A DNA stretch of 64,000 bases from Ananas comosus (Eukaryota; Streptophyta; Magnoliopsida; Poales; Bromeliaceae): positions 5,092,813-5,156,812 of the forward strand of contig NC_033640.1 in assembly GCF_001540865.1 (NCBI RefSeq). Direction: 5' to 3'. The notes beneath the pieces are model-generated. The model saw only the letters and a list, made by a program, of their open reading frames with translations, did not search any database and had not been told where the DNA came from. This document shows positions 22,508 to 34,089 of this stretch, piece by piece; position 1 is the stretch's first letter, and each line of letters starts with the position of its first letter. The translations under genes were made by a program, and so were the position numbers.

Positions 22508-25217
22508 TGTTATGCCCCGGGACTGGCAGAGGCCCTCCCGGTAGCGTGCCCAGACCCGCCATATGTCAACACATATAAGGCGTCTACATCAACAGCGAAA
22601 ATAAAAACAAGAAATAGGACAAATAGAATAATAACAACTAATGATATCAGAGCGAGTAAAGTTCTATCATCTAAACCAGAGTAAAAGAAACATAACTGCA
22701 CAACAAAAGTAACCATGAAGTAGTATAAAATCTGTCTCAAAGGTACATAAAAGGGTGGTCTCTAGTACACTGGTACAGCTCTCAACCTCTCCAAAATGAA
22801 ATACATCGAGAGGTAGACCACCTAAAACTCGTCACTCGCTGAAGGGCTAACTCGAAGCAACGCCCTTCCCACAGTCCCTAGCCTCTTCCGGCGTGGAAGG
22901 CTCTGAAAGAAAACATAAAATAGAGGGCGTGAGAACTATAATTTATAGTTCCCAGTGGGCAATTACTGACCTCAGCTCAATGCACCACTAGGCCCAAAAA
23001 AAAAAAGGGTAAGTAACGGCAGTAATAATAGGCAATAAAAAGCGAGTATAAGAACTGCTGAAAGAAAGCATAAATGAAATGCTATACTACTATGTCTCAA
23101 GTAAGCATGATGTCATGGTGATGTACATCTACGCTATCATAAGTTAATAAGTCCAATGCATACTATTATGCCTCAACAGAATAAACAAGTAAACCTCACG
23201 ATGCAATATGTCAATGCATAAGGAGTAATCTCTATCAAAGCAACCCAGTATACTATGATGCAATGAATAGAACAGGCAAGTATACTATATATCCCAATGC
23301 TATGTCATGAGCATGTCAAGTAATCCAACTACTAAGCCTATCTAGTAGTGATTATTCAATCTCAACCCTGTGTAGATTTCCATTTCCAATTAGGGACCCA
23401 CCAAAGGTAGTCCAGCTTGTGCCGCCTAAGTGCCTGTGGTAGCCCAACATCCCTACTCTTGGAATGTGTCTGTCCCACTCGACCCCGTAGGCTTCTCAAT
23501 ACCGCACGAGTGAACGTAGTCGCGAAGGCTAACTCCGGAGTGCTGGCTTGTAGGGAGCGACCCTCACAAGCGTGTGCGAACGAGCACAAATGGCAAGCAA
23601 GCATAGTCCATGTCTGAAGTATCCAATCCTCATGTCTCTAACATGGTATAGTCACTAGCATCTCGAAGATCTAGTTCTAAGTCACAAGTAAAGTTTCAGC
23701 ATTCATTACGCCTAGTGCCCCTTGATGACACTTAGACAATTCAATGTTCAACATGTTTCCAATCCCTCAATGGCCCTATTCACTAGGTTTAACCATGTCC
23801 CGAGCTCCATGCCGCTTGATGACATTAGCTCTCTAAATCACATAATAACCAAGTTTGGTGCCTCTATAAGGCAATTTTGTTATCTTTCACATTTCAATTA
23901 AACTTAAGTTTGGATGCATGTATCGACGTTCATTTACACAATAGAAACATGAAACCAAATCTCGCATAGGACGCTAATGCAACCCTATGTCTCTCAAGCA
24001 ACTCTCTACTACATAGAGGTCCAAAACTTCATTACATGTAATATAGGCATTTTAAGCATTCTAAAATTCACAATAAATACATATAACAAGAATATGCATG
24101 CTTTTTCATTTCACAACACTTAAATCATCAACAATGAGATTTTCTCATTGTGTGGCTAGGTCAAACCCACCGAACCGTCGCGTAGTGCCTCGATTCGCCG
24201 AACGGAGTTGTCCACGAGTCTCCAAATACCCTAAAAGTATTGAGCGAAGAGATACACAGGCATTACGATCAACTATAAGATCAAACATTAACCAACAAGG
24301 CAAAAAGGGCTAAAATCTCACCTAGGTGGAGAAAAACTCTCACAAGCTCCAAAAGAAGACTAAGATCCTTCCAATCCAACCCAAAGGAGTGCCCTAATCC
24401 AAAAAAAATCTAGCCTCAAAAGCCCTAGATCAAAAAGCCCCAAAATCAACCATAAAATCCCATTCTAGGGTTCCATATGGTAAAATCTACCAAAACAAGG
24501 ATCGAAGGGTAGAATCGAAGCACTAACCTCTTTAGATGCCTCAAAACAAGCTCCAAATCTTCTAGGGTTGAAGATTGGCCCACCACCAAGCCCTACAAGT
24601 AAGCTCCAAACCTTGCAAGGGTGGAAAGGAGAAAAAGGGTTGAAGCTCCAAGCCTCCTCAAGCAAGCTCCTCCTCCTCTTCTTCTCCTCCTCCTTCTTCT
24701 TCTCTCTCTAGAAAGTGTAGGAAGAGGGTGAGAATGAGGAAATGAGGAAGGAAAGAGGGTGGAAGGGCTATTTAGGCCATCCAAAGTAACAAAATCCCAA
24801 AAGGTCCCTCAAAAATTCAAAATTGCATCAGCCCGGTCTGGGCATTTTTCGCCCAGAGGGACCGGTCTCTTCCTGCAAGGGACCGGTCTCTCGCTGCGAA
24901 CCCGAGAAACCATCGTTCGGGAACCGGTCTCTCCCCGCGCGGGACCGGTCTCTCACTGCGAGGACGCGTTCGGGGACCGGTCTCGCCCGCCAGGGACCGG
25001 TTGCCTCAGGGCTGCCACAACACTGCTCACTGGGAGACCGGTCTCTCCTTTCAGGGACCGGTCCCCGAGAGTGAAAACTCTCAGGACTCGTCCAGAACTC
25101 AGGTTTTCGAACTTTTTGGATCGGAAAACATTCAACGACCCTCCACCAAGTGTGGAAAAGCTCGAAACACATCCAATCACTCGAACCTCACAATTTGCAA
25201 AGGTCCAGTGTGTTACA
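22508..25217 (-). mobile_element. solo gypsy LTR with imperfect target duplication
   Basis: A 2710-bp LTR starting TGTTATGCCCCGGGACTGG and ending AGTGTGTTACA on the plus strand. It is flanked by GGAAC (22503-22507) and GGAAT (25218-25222), a 5-bp target duplication with one change. There is no internal region, so it probably arose by LTR-LTR recombination. It contains an ACCGGT array and, near 23710-23850, a degenerate short form of the TTATGACATTAGCTTACT repeat that is expanded at 36660-37165. Confidence 0.75.
24855..25075 (-). repeat. ACCGGT array in the solo LTR
   Basis: Eight GGGACCGGTCTC-like words in about 215 bp. They are arranged as pairs, each in CTCGCTGCG or CTTTCAGG contexts. The array lies 145-360 bp inside the LTR start (element strand), upstream of a TAAATAGCC TATA-like site near 24769-24777. 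Confidence 0.8.
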
Positions 25218-25313
25218 GGAATACTGTCAACGACCCTCCAGAATATCTGAAAAAACTCAGAACACTCATCAAACACTCGAACCTTGCAATTTGCAAAGGT
25301 CTAGTGTGTTACA

Positions 25314-26681
25314 CTGTTATGACCCCTCCATCTGTCTCTGGACAGGTGCCCTCCCGGCTTGGTAATGAGTAAAAGGTGTCCCCTGGCTGGGACCCGGTGA
25401 AGCTGGTGCTGATGCCGATGATGGCGTTGGCACTGGACCCCTCGGGCAGTCCGACTGGAAGTGGCCCTCCTGGCCACACAAGTAACACCTACCCCGACTG
25501 CGTCGGCACTGCCGTGGTTGATGAGGACCACTGCAGATCACACAGCGCGGAGCCTGTCGACGGTCCGAACCTCCATGCTGAGTAGAAAAGCCACGTCCTC
25601 GCGACTGGCTCCAGCTCCTTGGGTGTCTCGGCGGCCTCCCAGAGTGCGTCTGGCTCGCACCCTCAGCCGCAGGCCTTTTGTCCTTACCCTTATCCAAGCC
25701 CTCACAGCGCTCCTACAAATCCGCCGCGCCGCTCTCCACAATGAGCGCGTGGTTTACCACGTCTCGGTAAGTCCGGAGGTTGGAGGATTGCACCAACCGA
25801 AAGATCGACGGCCGAAGTCCTCGCTCGAAGATGCGGGCCTTGTCCTCATCGTCCCGCACAACAAAGGGCACACAGTGCAAAAGCCGAGAGAACTCCCTCT
25901 CGTACTTGGTCATAGTCCGGTCCTCTTGGCCCATAATGCACAGATCCTGCTCCATCTTCCTCTTGACACTGTCGGGGAAGTAGTGCTACAATAAGAGTTC
26001 CTTGAACCTCTTCCAAGAAATCCCTGTAAGGTCGGTGTTGGGATTATCCTAGATACCCAACCACCAACTATAGGCCTCCCCGTCCAAGTGGTGAGTGGCG
26101 AGCCAAACTCTGTCCCTCTCCTCCACGAAAGTGTCGTGGAATAACTTCTCCAAATGCATCAACCACTTCTCTACGATCCAGTGGTCGGCTTTCTCTCCCT
26201 CAAAGACCCTGGGGTTACACCTCCTGAACTCGTTGAGGCGATTCATGAGCCGCTCCCGCTCCGCTCCCTCAACCATCACGGAGAAAACCGTCGCTGGTAC
26301 AGGCACCTGAGCTGGTGGTGCCGCGAATACCTCCTCCCGAGGTGCTACCGCAGGTGCCGCCCGCGAAGTGTCGAGTGCAGGGGACGACCCCCTGGGTGCA
26401 ACCACCTCCACCGGTGCTGGTGGTATAGGGACCTGAGTCTCCCTGGCAGCCGTCTGCTGCAATAAAAGGTCCTCTAGGCACTTCATCCGCGCTTCCTGCC
26501 GGCGCGTCACATCTGCCTGCTGCCGAGTCGTCGTCGCCTGCTGCGTCACCAAGTCAATGAGGGCCGCAAGTTGGCTCCTCAACTCACGGACCTCGTCGGA
26601 TCCGGAGGTAGCGGATGTCTCCATTTCCTCAAAAGTTGCCGCGTTGTCCGCTCAAACAAACTTAGAGCGTGTTGTCGACAT
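25314..26681 (-). pseudogene. gag: Gag of element C, broken by in-frame stops
   Basis: The frame starts at the ATG at 26681 (MSTTRSKF). It runs through the coiled-coil-like region LAALIDLVTQQATTTRQQADV, the Gag core MNRLNEFRRCNPRVFEGEKADHW and ATHHLDGEAYSWW, CVICSGPHQPRQC and the CCHC knuckle CYLCGQEGHFQSDC. It ends where B's LTR starts at 25313. In-frame stops lie at 26651, about 26049, about 25986 and about 25710, all in one frame with no indel. Those at 26651, 26049 and 25710 fit Arg or Gln codons changed by C to T. No pol follows because B and its nested pieces occupy that place. Confidence 0.85.
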
Positions 26682-26805
26682 TAGCACTACAACATCATAA
26701 AAGCGTAAGTTAATAAAACCCACGCTATCGCAACCCCACTCAAACAACTAACACCCAAATCATGCGAAAGGAAGGAAGTGTCCTTTACTACTAACCCCCG
26801 ATGTA

Positions 26806-26825
26806 ACGTTGTCGGCCGCTAACGT
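26806..26825 (-). promoter_or_regulatory. leader hairpin, element C
   Basis: On the element strand, ACGTT/AACGT (5 pairs) with an A-C mismatch next to the loop GCGGCCGA. It lies about 177 nt after the primer-binding site and 124 nt before the gag ATG, as in element A. The weaker stem fits the older age of C. Confidence 0.6.
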
Positions 26826-27001
26826 AACCTTCCGCGAAGTTAGAAGCCATACACTTCGATCAACTCCAATATTTTAGAGTTATCACAAAATACAATCATG
26901 ATACTTTCGCTTACAATCAAATAGACCTCGTCTCTCATGAGCCTATTTCCTATAGTCCAACCGGCCTAAGGTTTACTAGGTCTACTAAGACTCAACCCTA
27001 G

Positions 27002-27013
27002 GCTCTGATACCA
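27002..27013 (-). other. primer-binding site of element C
   Basis: On the minus strand TGGTATCAGAGC, eight bases inside the LTR boundary at 27022. Confidence 0.9.
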
Positions 27014-27380
27014 AATTAATCTATCACGCCCCGGGACCCGGAGTAGGCCCGCCCGGTGCGTGCCCAGGCCCGCCATATGCCTGCAAATATAAGGCATCTA
27101 CAACAAAAGCAATAAATAAACCTGAGATACAAACATCTAGAGATATCAGAGCGAGTATACAACTAGATTCTATCAACAAGTGGAATAAAAAGAGACTAAA
27201 CCACTGAAGTAAGAAGTAAAAATAATAGAACCCAAGTCTCATGATACATATAATGGGTGGTCTCTACAAAATGATATAAGTCTCTCAACCTCTCCAAAAA
27301 GAAACAAAAGAGAGGTAGACCACCTATCGACCAATCCCTCACTAGCTAGCCCGAGTCGATTCATTTCCCGCGATCCCAAG

Positions 27381-29818
27381 TGTCACGCCCCAATCCCCGC
27401 CAATTTGGTCGGGTTCGGGTCACGTCAACAGACGCCGAATGGACAAAGCCTCCCCTGCCCGCCCAAGGCTCTCAAACATGTATAATAAAGCAATCAAACA
27501 ATGAGATTACATTTATACAAGGCTTGCTCGAGGGCAAGCAACAACGGAAGCGAAAGCTATAAGCTAATACATTCACCCATACATAATACTTGATTGCTTT
27601 TGCACCAAATAAAAGTAAACTGAACTATTATATTTCTTGCTCTCATTCATAATTCTTTACATTTAGCCATTCACCAAATTACATATTGTTTTCAACTTTA
27701 CAACTTTCTAAATCAACAAAAGAAGTTGATACATGTAAACCAAAAGGGAAATGACTACAAAATGCGGAATAGTCCCGGTGGCCGCTATCTACGGCGCTAA
27801 ACCCTTGCCTCGGTCCTCCGCCGCCCCGCTCGTGCTAGGACCTGTAGGGTTAGTGGTATGAGAACTACAACGAAGTTCCCAGTGGGTTCGGCAACCGACC
27901 TCGCCGACTTACCCACTAGGTCTATCCAGGCATAAGTATTTCAATGGAAAAAAAGTAACCAATACTAATGCAACTAATACTATGCCTGCAAGAAAGAAGT
28001 CAGCGGATATATATATTCAATGCGATAATGGAAATGCATGCATACTCAAATCATAATTAAGCTTTGACTCTTACCCAATCTTACCGGTTAACCTTGTTAA
28101 CCCCAATAACTCATAACCCAAATCCCTTTCTACCGGGGAGGCTCCAAGCACTACCGACCCGAGGGACCGTCTGCGGGGACCTCGCTCCCCTAGGTGACTA
28201 TTTCCGAAAACTCACCGCTTGAGGGGGGAGCTACCACCCTCAAGCCAAGATTTATCATGAGTATCGATCGAATCCCCAACTTGAGGATACTTAGCCACTA
28301 GTCACAATGCCACTTTTATGATAGGTTTTCTACCTATTTGTTCATGTCATTCTCTAGTCATTCTTGTCAATGCCAATTTTGTCTCTATTGTCAACGTCAC
28401 CTTTGTTTTCTATTGTCCAATCCAAGTCTCTCAATCATGCAATCTCTAGGGTTCAACATTATATGTCCATCATGGTTCCATAGCTCTCTATGTTCAAATA
28501 CGTTAAGATAAATACATAGTGGAAACAACCAAAGTTCACATGTAAATTAACCCTACTATGCATGAATGGCTATATACAATATGCTCAACAAAAGTGAAAC
28601 AGACATAGAAGGGAATCCAACGATTCCGGCGTGCACCCCCCACCTCGCGTGGTCGTGTAGGTGTAGAATGTGACGACTCTCGAGCTTTACGAAAGCCGAT
28701 TTCGCACCCTATAACCAAAATAGTGCCATATTAGGCCTTTTGTACATGAACTATACTCAAACATTTTCGTAACGTCGAACGGAGTTGCCCAACGCGTTTA
28801 TTTGACCCCCAATTAGGTTTTTACGAGGTCAATTTGCCCTCGAAAAATTCCAAGGCAAAAGTCTTAAATTTGAGCCTAAACAATGCCCTAGTGGGATTTC
28901 TCTTGGATTGATCTCTCTCTTAAGCAAATAATAGCTTAAAATCACCCAAGAAGCATTCTAATTAAGTTTCCAACCCTTTGGAACCAACCCTAGGGCATCT
29001 AACTCAATCCCCAAGGTTTCATCATGAGAGCACCTTGAGCTCTCATGGGTTTCATGTTGTTCATGGCTCAAAAGAGCTTCTAAGACCTCTAAGGAGCACA
29101 AAGCTCCAAATCCTTAGATCAAAACCCAATCCCTAGAGGGAATCTTGCAAGAACTTACCTCTAGTCCAAGCACCACCAAGCTCCTCCTTGTTGGAGAGCT
29201 CCTAGACCCACCAAAGCCGCCAAATCCACCTTCCTCTTGCTTCTTCTTCTTTTTCTTCTCCAAGCTCTAGAGCTAGGGTTCTAGAGAGAGAAAAAGAGGG
29301 AAATGAGGAGAGGGTGAAAAATGGCTGTGGGAGAGAGGAGATGGCCACATAAAGTGTTGTGACAATTGCACTTAGGCCCTTCCACTTCCTATTCTGTGCA
29401 CTGCCCAGACTGGGCAACTTTCGCTCTCGGGGACCGGTCTCCCCGACCAGGGACCGGTTCCCGAACGTTGGGTTTGCAGGACTTAGTCGATTTTTCAAGT
29501 TTTTGGCTGGCTACGCAACGAGGGACCGGTCTTTCCTTCAGGGACCGGTCTCCCGAGAACCGGTCTCACTGCCAGGGACCGGTTGCCTCAGGATTCCTGG
29601 CAGGCTACGCTTACGGGGACCAGTCTCTCCTTCAAGGACCGATCCCCGAGAGCACAAAATCTGGGACTTAGCCAGATTTTGAAACTTCTCTCTCTCGGGT
29701 CCCTTTGCACTATGTATAGGATCCAACGCACTTAGGATCTTTACCAACTCGTTCCACTCCGCGTTTTGCTCGTTTCGACGGAACTCGGCACAATTTACGA
29801 GGGACGTGATATGTTACA
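27381..29818 (-). repeat. 3' LTR of element D
   Basis: 2438 bp, plus-strand form TGTCACGCCCCAATCCCCGCC to GGGACGTGATATGTTACA. It is nearly identical to 33420-35867. It contains an ACCGGT array (29431-29655) and a GA-rich stretch near 29290. Confidence 0.95.
29431..29655 (-). repeat. ACCGGT array, 3' LTR of element D
   Basis: Six intact GGGACCGGTCTC-like words and two degenerate ones (ACCAGT, ACCGAT), paired as in the other LTRs and 160-390 bp inside the LTR start. Confidence 0.8.
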
Positions 29819-29830
29819 TTCTCCACCCCT
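29819..29830 (-). other. polypurine tract of element D
   Basis: On the minus strand AGGGGTGGAGAA directly precedes the 3' LTR start TGTAACATATC. Confidence 0.8.
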
Positions 29831-29883
29831 AAAATTTAGTTTCGTCCGCGAAACTACTAAGTTTGAAATTTAGATTTCATACC

Positions 29884-31650
29884 TCACTCCGAATCTTTGA
29901 AGAGGTGAGGATAACGCTCCCTCGTTTCGTTTTCGAGCTCCCACGTTTCTTCCCGGTCATCATGTTCGCACCAATGAATTTTAACATACGAAATTTCACG
30001 GTTCCGTAGTTTTCTCACTTCCCGATCTACGATGTAAGCCGGGAACTCCTCGTATGTCATATTCTTCTGAAGCTCTATCGGCATATACGAGAGAACATGA
30101 TCTGGATCGTAAACATACTTGCGGAGTTGGGATACATGGAATACATTATGTACTCAGGCGAGGCTAGGTGGTAATGCCAACCTCTAGGCCACCGCGCCAA
30201 CTCGTTCCAAGATCTCGAAGGGTCCGATATAGCAGGGACTCAGCTTCCCGCGAACACCGAACCGCTTAACTCCTCGCATTGGTGATACTTTTAGAAATAC
30301 GCGGTCTCCAACCGCGAACTCGATATCCTTTCGTCGCTTGTCGGCATAACTCTTGTGCCTTGATTGTGCTGTCACCAATCTTTGTCGGGCAAGACGGACT
30401 TTCTCTTTCGCCTCCCGAACCACGTCAGGGCCAAGCACCATCTTCTCGCCCACATCGCTCCAGTGTATTGGCGAGCAACATTTCCTTCTATACAGGGCCT
30501 CGAATGGCGCCATCGCAATGCTTTCTTGATAGCTATTATTGTATGCGAATTCCGTCATCGGTAAGTGATCATGCCATCCGCTCTTATAATCGAGTACACA
30601 CACTCGAAGCATATCCTCAAGTATTTGAATAGTCCTTTCTGATTGACCGTCACTTTGAGGATGAAATGCCGTACTAAAGTCGAGCCGTGTGCCCAATGCA
30701 TCTTGCAAGCTCCTCCAAAATTGAGATATGAACCTAGGGTCTCGATCCGATACAATAGATGTCGGAACCGCATAAAGTCTCACCACCTCGTCAAGGTATA
30801 CTTGGGCTAACTTGTCCCCCGACCAAGTAGTGTGGATCGGCAAAAAGTGTGCCGATTTTGTGAACCGGTCCACAACTACCCAAATCGCGTCATGTCCACC
30901 TTGGGATCTAAGCAAACCCGTCACAAAATCCATTGCGACGTTTTCCCATTTCCACACGGGTATAGGTAGACTTTGTAATTTTTCCGCCGAAAATCGGCGT
31001 TCCGCCTTTACTTGTTGGCACGTGAGATATTGCGCCACGAACTCTCCTATATCTTTCTTCATGCCCGGCCACCAATAATGCAATTTCAGGTCTCGATACA
31101 TTTTGGTGCCGCCCGAGTGAATGCTATAGGGAGATTGATGCGCTTCTTGCATAATCGCCCTCCGAAGATTGTCGTCCTTGGGCACGCACCAACGATCCCG
31201 ATATCGTAGTGCGCTATCGGTCCCAATGCCAAACTCATCGGCACTGTCGCTCTCAACTTTGCCCCGCACCTTTTGGAGAAATTCATCTTACGTTTGCAAT
31301 TCTTTGATCTTCTCCAACAAGGTCAGTCGCACAACCAATGTGGCAAGCATTGCCGGCACTCCCGGCGCCACCACTTCTAGACCAAACCGCTGCATCTCTT
31401 TTCGCAAAGCCGGTTGGGGTGTAATTTCCGTCGCCAAATTCTCCGCCGACTTTCTACTTAGAGCATCAGCCACGATGTTCGCTTTCCCGGGGTGGTAGAG
31501 AATCATGACATCATAATCTTTGAGCAACTCTAACCACCGCCGCTGTCGCAAGTTTAACTCCTTTCGGGTGAACAAGTATTTGAGACTTTTATGGTCGATA
31601 TAAATCTCACAATGTTCCCTATACAAGTAATGCCTCCACAATGCGTGACC
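29884..31650 (-). pseudogene. pol: RNase H end, integrase and chromodomain of element D
   Basis: It starts abruptly at [22 protein letters not shown], the last part of RNase [14 protein letters not shown] and the integrase follow: a zinc finger where the usual CLTCQQ reads YLTCQQ (first Cys lost), then DFVTGL, SDRDPRF and PQSDGQSERT carrying the DDE residues. The chromodomain block (VRKLRNREISYVK to REETWELE) ends near 29884. In-frame stops lie near 31280, at 30184 and near 30153. The frame differs from that of Gag and protease because of the deletion at about 31650. Confidence 0.88.
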
Positions 31651-31805
31651 TCTATGCCATGAGCTAGTGCCAATGATGCTGTTATGAATGACTGAGATGC
31701 ACCTGTGTCAAATATGGCTCTAGTTCTAGTGCCTCTGATAAGAATAATACCTGCCACAACGTCGTCGGGAACGGTAATCGGCGGCTCCTCCACCTGAGTG
31801 GCAAA
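31651..31805 (-). pseudogene. protease start of element D, fused at a deletion
   Basis: Codons in the Gag frame read EEPPITVPDDVVAGI and then the aspartic protease motif [10 protein letters not shown], with ALAHGIEV after it. Right after that the sequence changes to RNase H in another frame. Roughly the rest of protease, all of RT and most of RNase H are missing, about 1.3 kb by comparison with element A. Confidence 0.8.
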
Positions 31806-31808
31806 TAC

Positions 31809-33080
31809 CTACCCACTAGGTGCTCGAGAGGCTTCCGGTTGACGAGGCGCCGATGATCGTCCAGCAGATACGGCGGGTGGCAGTCCCGCCAGTTGTAACT
31901 GAGTGTACTGAACTGAAGCTAATGACGGAGCTGGGGATGCGCTGCCCGGGCACTCTCGGCCTATGTGTCCTAGTTGGCCGCATCGGTAACACCGTCCCTC
32001 CCGCTGTGGGAAAGTAGTAACTCGGTGGTCTCCGCCACATATCACGCACGGGTAGGTAGTCTGGCCCTGAGTCTGACTCCTACCTCCCCGCCCCTGTGAT
32101 CGCTGAGGTCGCGGGGGTCGCTTTGAACTTGATTGCCCGGCCGATCCACCAGTCGGTCGCTTCTTGGACCTATCTTTTTCCCCGTCCTTCTCAAAAGCCT
32201 CGCGCTCATCTCGCACAATGGCATTCCCGCGCTCTACCCAAAGCACGCGGTCAAGAACCTCTTCGTAGGTCTTCAAGCGGAATGCATGAACAACCTTGAA
32301 AATCTCGGGTCGCAACCCGCGCTCGAATGCCTCCGCCCGGTCCCTATCACCATGAACCAAGCTCGGCACGCAATTGATGAGGTGCGTGAACTCCCGTTCA
32401 TACTCCCGCACCGTGCGACTTCCCTGCCTTAGCCTTCGAAAATCCTCCTTGATTTTTCTTTTGTCGCTCTCAAGAAAATACTCCATAAGTAGCATCTCCC
32501 GAAACGCCTCCCAAGTAACAGAAGCGTGCTCCAACGAATGATTTTTCTTCACTTGATTCCACCACAACCGAGCCGACCCATCGAAACCGTTAGCCGCAAG
32601 GTGAACTTTATCCTTCTCAAGTGTGTAGATATCCTCGAACAATGCCTCCATCGCGGCTAGCCAATTCTCCGTCACCCACGGATCCTTCACGTCACCGTTA
32701 AAGGTCGGAGGGTTGAACCGCTTGAATGCCGTCAGCGCCGCCAACATACGCTCCTGCTCAGCCTCAAGTACATCGGGAATAGGAGCCGATGAACCCGATG
32801 CCGTCGAAGGAATAGCCGTCACCGGTGCTGCCGCCACCGCAGGAGGTGGTGCTATAGGAGCAGCAGGCGCGGGCGGATCCCTCGGCACAGATGCCGCCGC
32901 CGCCGCCTATCGCGCCATCATCTCGCGGAGCTGTCCAATCTGCTCCCCTTGAAGCTGCATAGCCCCGGCCAATGCCGCTACCTGGGCTCGCAGCTCGCAC
33001 ACTTCATCCGACCCCGTCTGCTGGGGCACTTCATCAGGTAGTGCCGAAGCGGCTCTACGCGTGTAGCGTCTCGGGGACAT
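31809..33080 (-). pseudogene. gag: Gag of element D, one internal stop
   Basis: About 423 codons from ATG (MSPRRYTRRAAS). The N-terminus has a coiled-coil-like stretch (LRAQVAALAGAMQLQGEQIGQL), then an Ala/Pro-rich linker. The Gag core shows FKRFNPPTFNGD, MEALFEDIYTLEKDKVHLAANG and LRQGSRTVREYEREFTHLINCVPS. The CCHC knuckle is CYRCGQLGHIGREC. An in-frame TAG at 32907 (codon 58) breaks it, and TAG at 31809 separates it from protease. The core is closest to Gag of element 1. CAG ends 5 nt before the ATG on the element strand. Confidence 0.88.
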
Positions 33081-33196
33081 TGTTCCTGAAATGCATCACA
33101 CGCATTAGCACTCAACACACGTGACTCTTACACGTTCCAAATAACTACCCAATTAAGCGAAAGCAATAGGCAGAATCATTTCCACTCTCGTTGTTA

Positions 33197-33215
33197 TGTG
33201 GTCGGCCGCCCCACA
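33197..33215 (-). promoter_or_regulatory. leader hairpin, element D
   Basis: On the element strand, TGTGG/CCACA closes the 9-nt loop GGCGGCCGA, the same loop as in element 1. The second pair from the loop is G-C here and C-G in element 1, a compensated change. It lies about 185 nt after the primer-binding site and 116 nt before the ATG. Confidence 0.7.
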
Positions 33216-33400
33216 AAGTCCCTTAAGTAGTCATCAATTAAGCCTTCTAATCCATCTCTACTTCCTTCTAGAGAAGTGTTATCGTTAACCCAATCATTCG
33301 CGTTCGCATAAGCCAAATCCACGTTAAACGTTTCCTAAGCTGCTAAGGTCTCCAATTCCTACGGTTCCTAGGTCATTCCTAGACTTTTGCTTTCCAATTC

Positions 33401-33412
33401 TCTCTGATACCA
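33401..33412 (-). other. primer-binding site of element D
   Basis: On the minus strand TGGTATCAGAGA, initiator tRNA-Met type with one change in the last base, seven bases inside the 5' LTR. Confidence 0.85.
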
Positions 33413-33419
33413 TTATATC

Positions 33420-34043
33420 TGTCACGCCCCAATCCCCGCCAATTTGGTCGGGTTCGGATCACGTCAACAGACACCGAACAGACAGAGCCTCCCCTGCCCG
33501 CCCAAGGCTCTCAAACATGTATAATAAAGCAATCAAACAATGAGATTAGCATTTATACAAGGCTTGCTCGAGGGCAAGCAACAACGGAAGCGAAAGCTCT
33601 AAGCTAACACATTCACCTATACATAATACTTGATTGCTTTTGCACCAAATAAAAGTAAACTGAACTATTACATTTCTTGCTCTCATTCATAATTATTTAC
33701 ATTTAGCCATTCACCAAATTACATATTGTTTCCAACTTTACAACTTTCTAAATCAACAAAAGAAGTTGATACATGTAAACCAAAAGGGAAATGACTACAA
33801 AATATGGAATAGTCCCGGTGGCCGCTATCTACGGCGCTAAGCCCTTGTCTCGGTCCTCCGCCACCCCGCTCGTGCTAGGACCAGTAGGGTTAGTGGTGTG
33901 AGAACTACAACGAAGTTCCCAGTGGGTTCGGCAACCGACCTCGCCGACTTACCCACTAGGTCTATCCAGGCATAAGTATTTCAATGGAAAGAAAGTAACC
34001 AATACTAATGCAACTAATACTATGCCTGCAAGAAAGAAGTCAG

Positions 34044-34089
<46 letters not shown>

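Larger units (their letters stand above)
22380..25313 (-). repeat. 5' LTR start of element B, split by a solo LTR
   Basis: The two pieces 22380-22507 and 25218-25313 join into one LTR end matching 43540-43707 (GAGCCATAGGTYGGAAC, then ACTGTCAACGACCCTCC, TTGCAAAGGTCTAGTGTGTTACA). On the element strand this is the first ~220 bp of an LTR beginning TGTAACACAC. It abuts the Gag C-terminus of element C at 25314, so B appears to have inserted into C. A deletion then fused B's LTR to its own gag. Confidence 0.6.

Noticed and set aside
24759..25372. Open frames rich in DRSLP/TGLS repeats, also at 29359-29682 and 35408-35720
   Set aside because: They are translations of the ACCGGT arrays in LTRs, with no start context or protein family. 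They are non-coding LTR repeats.
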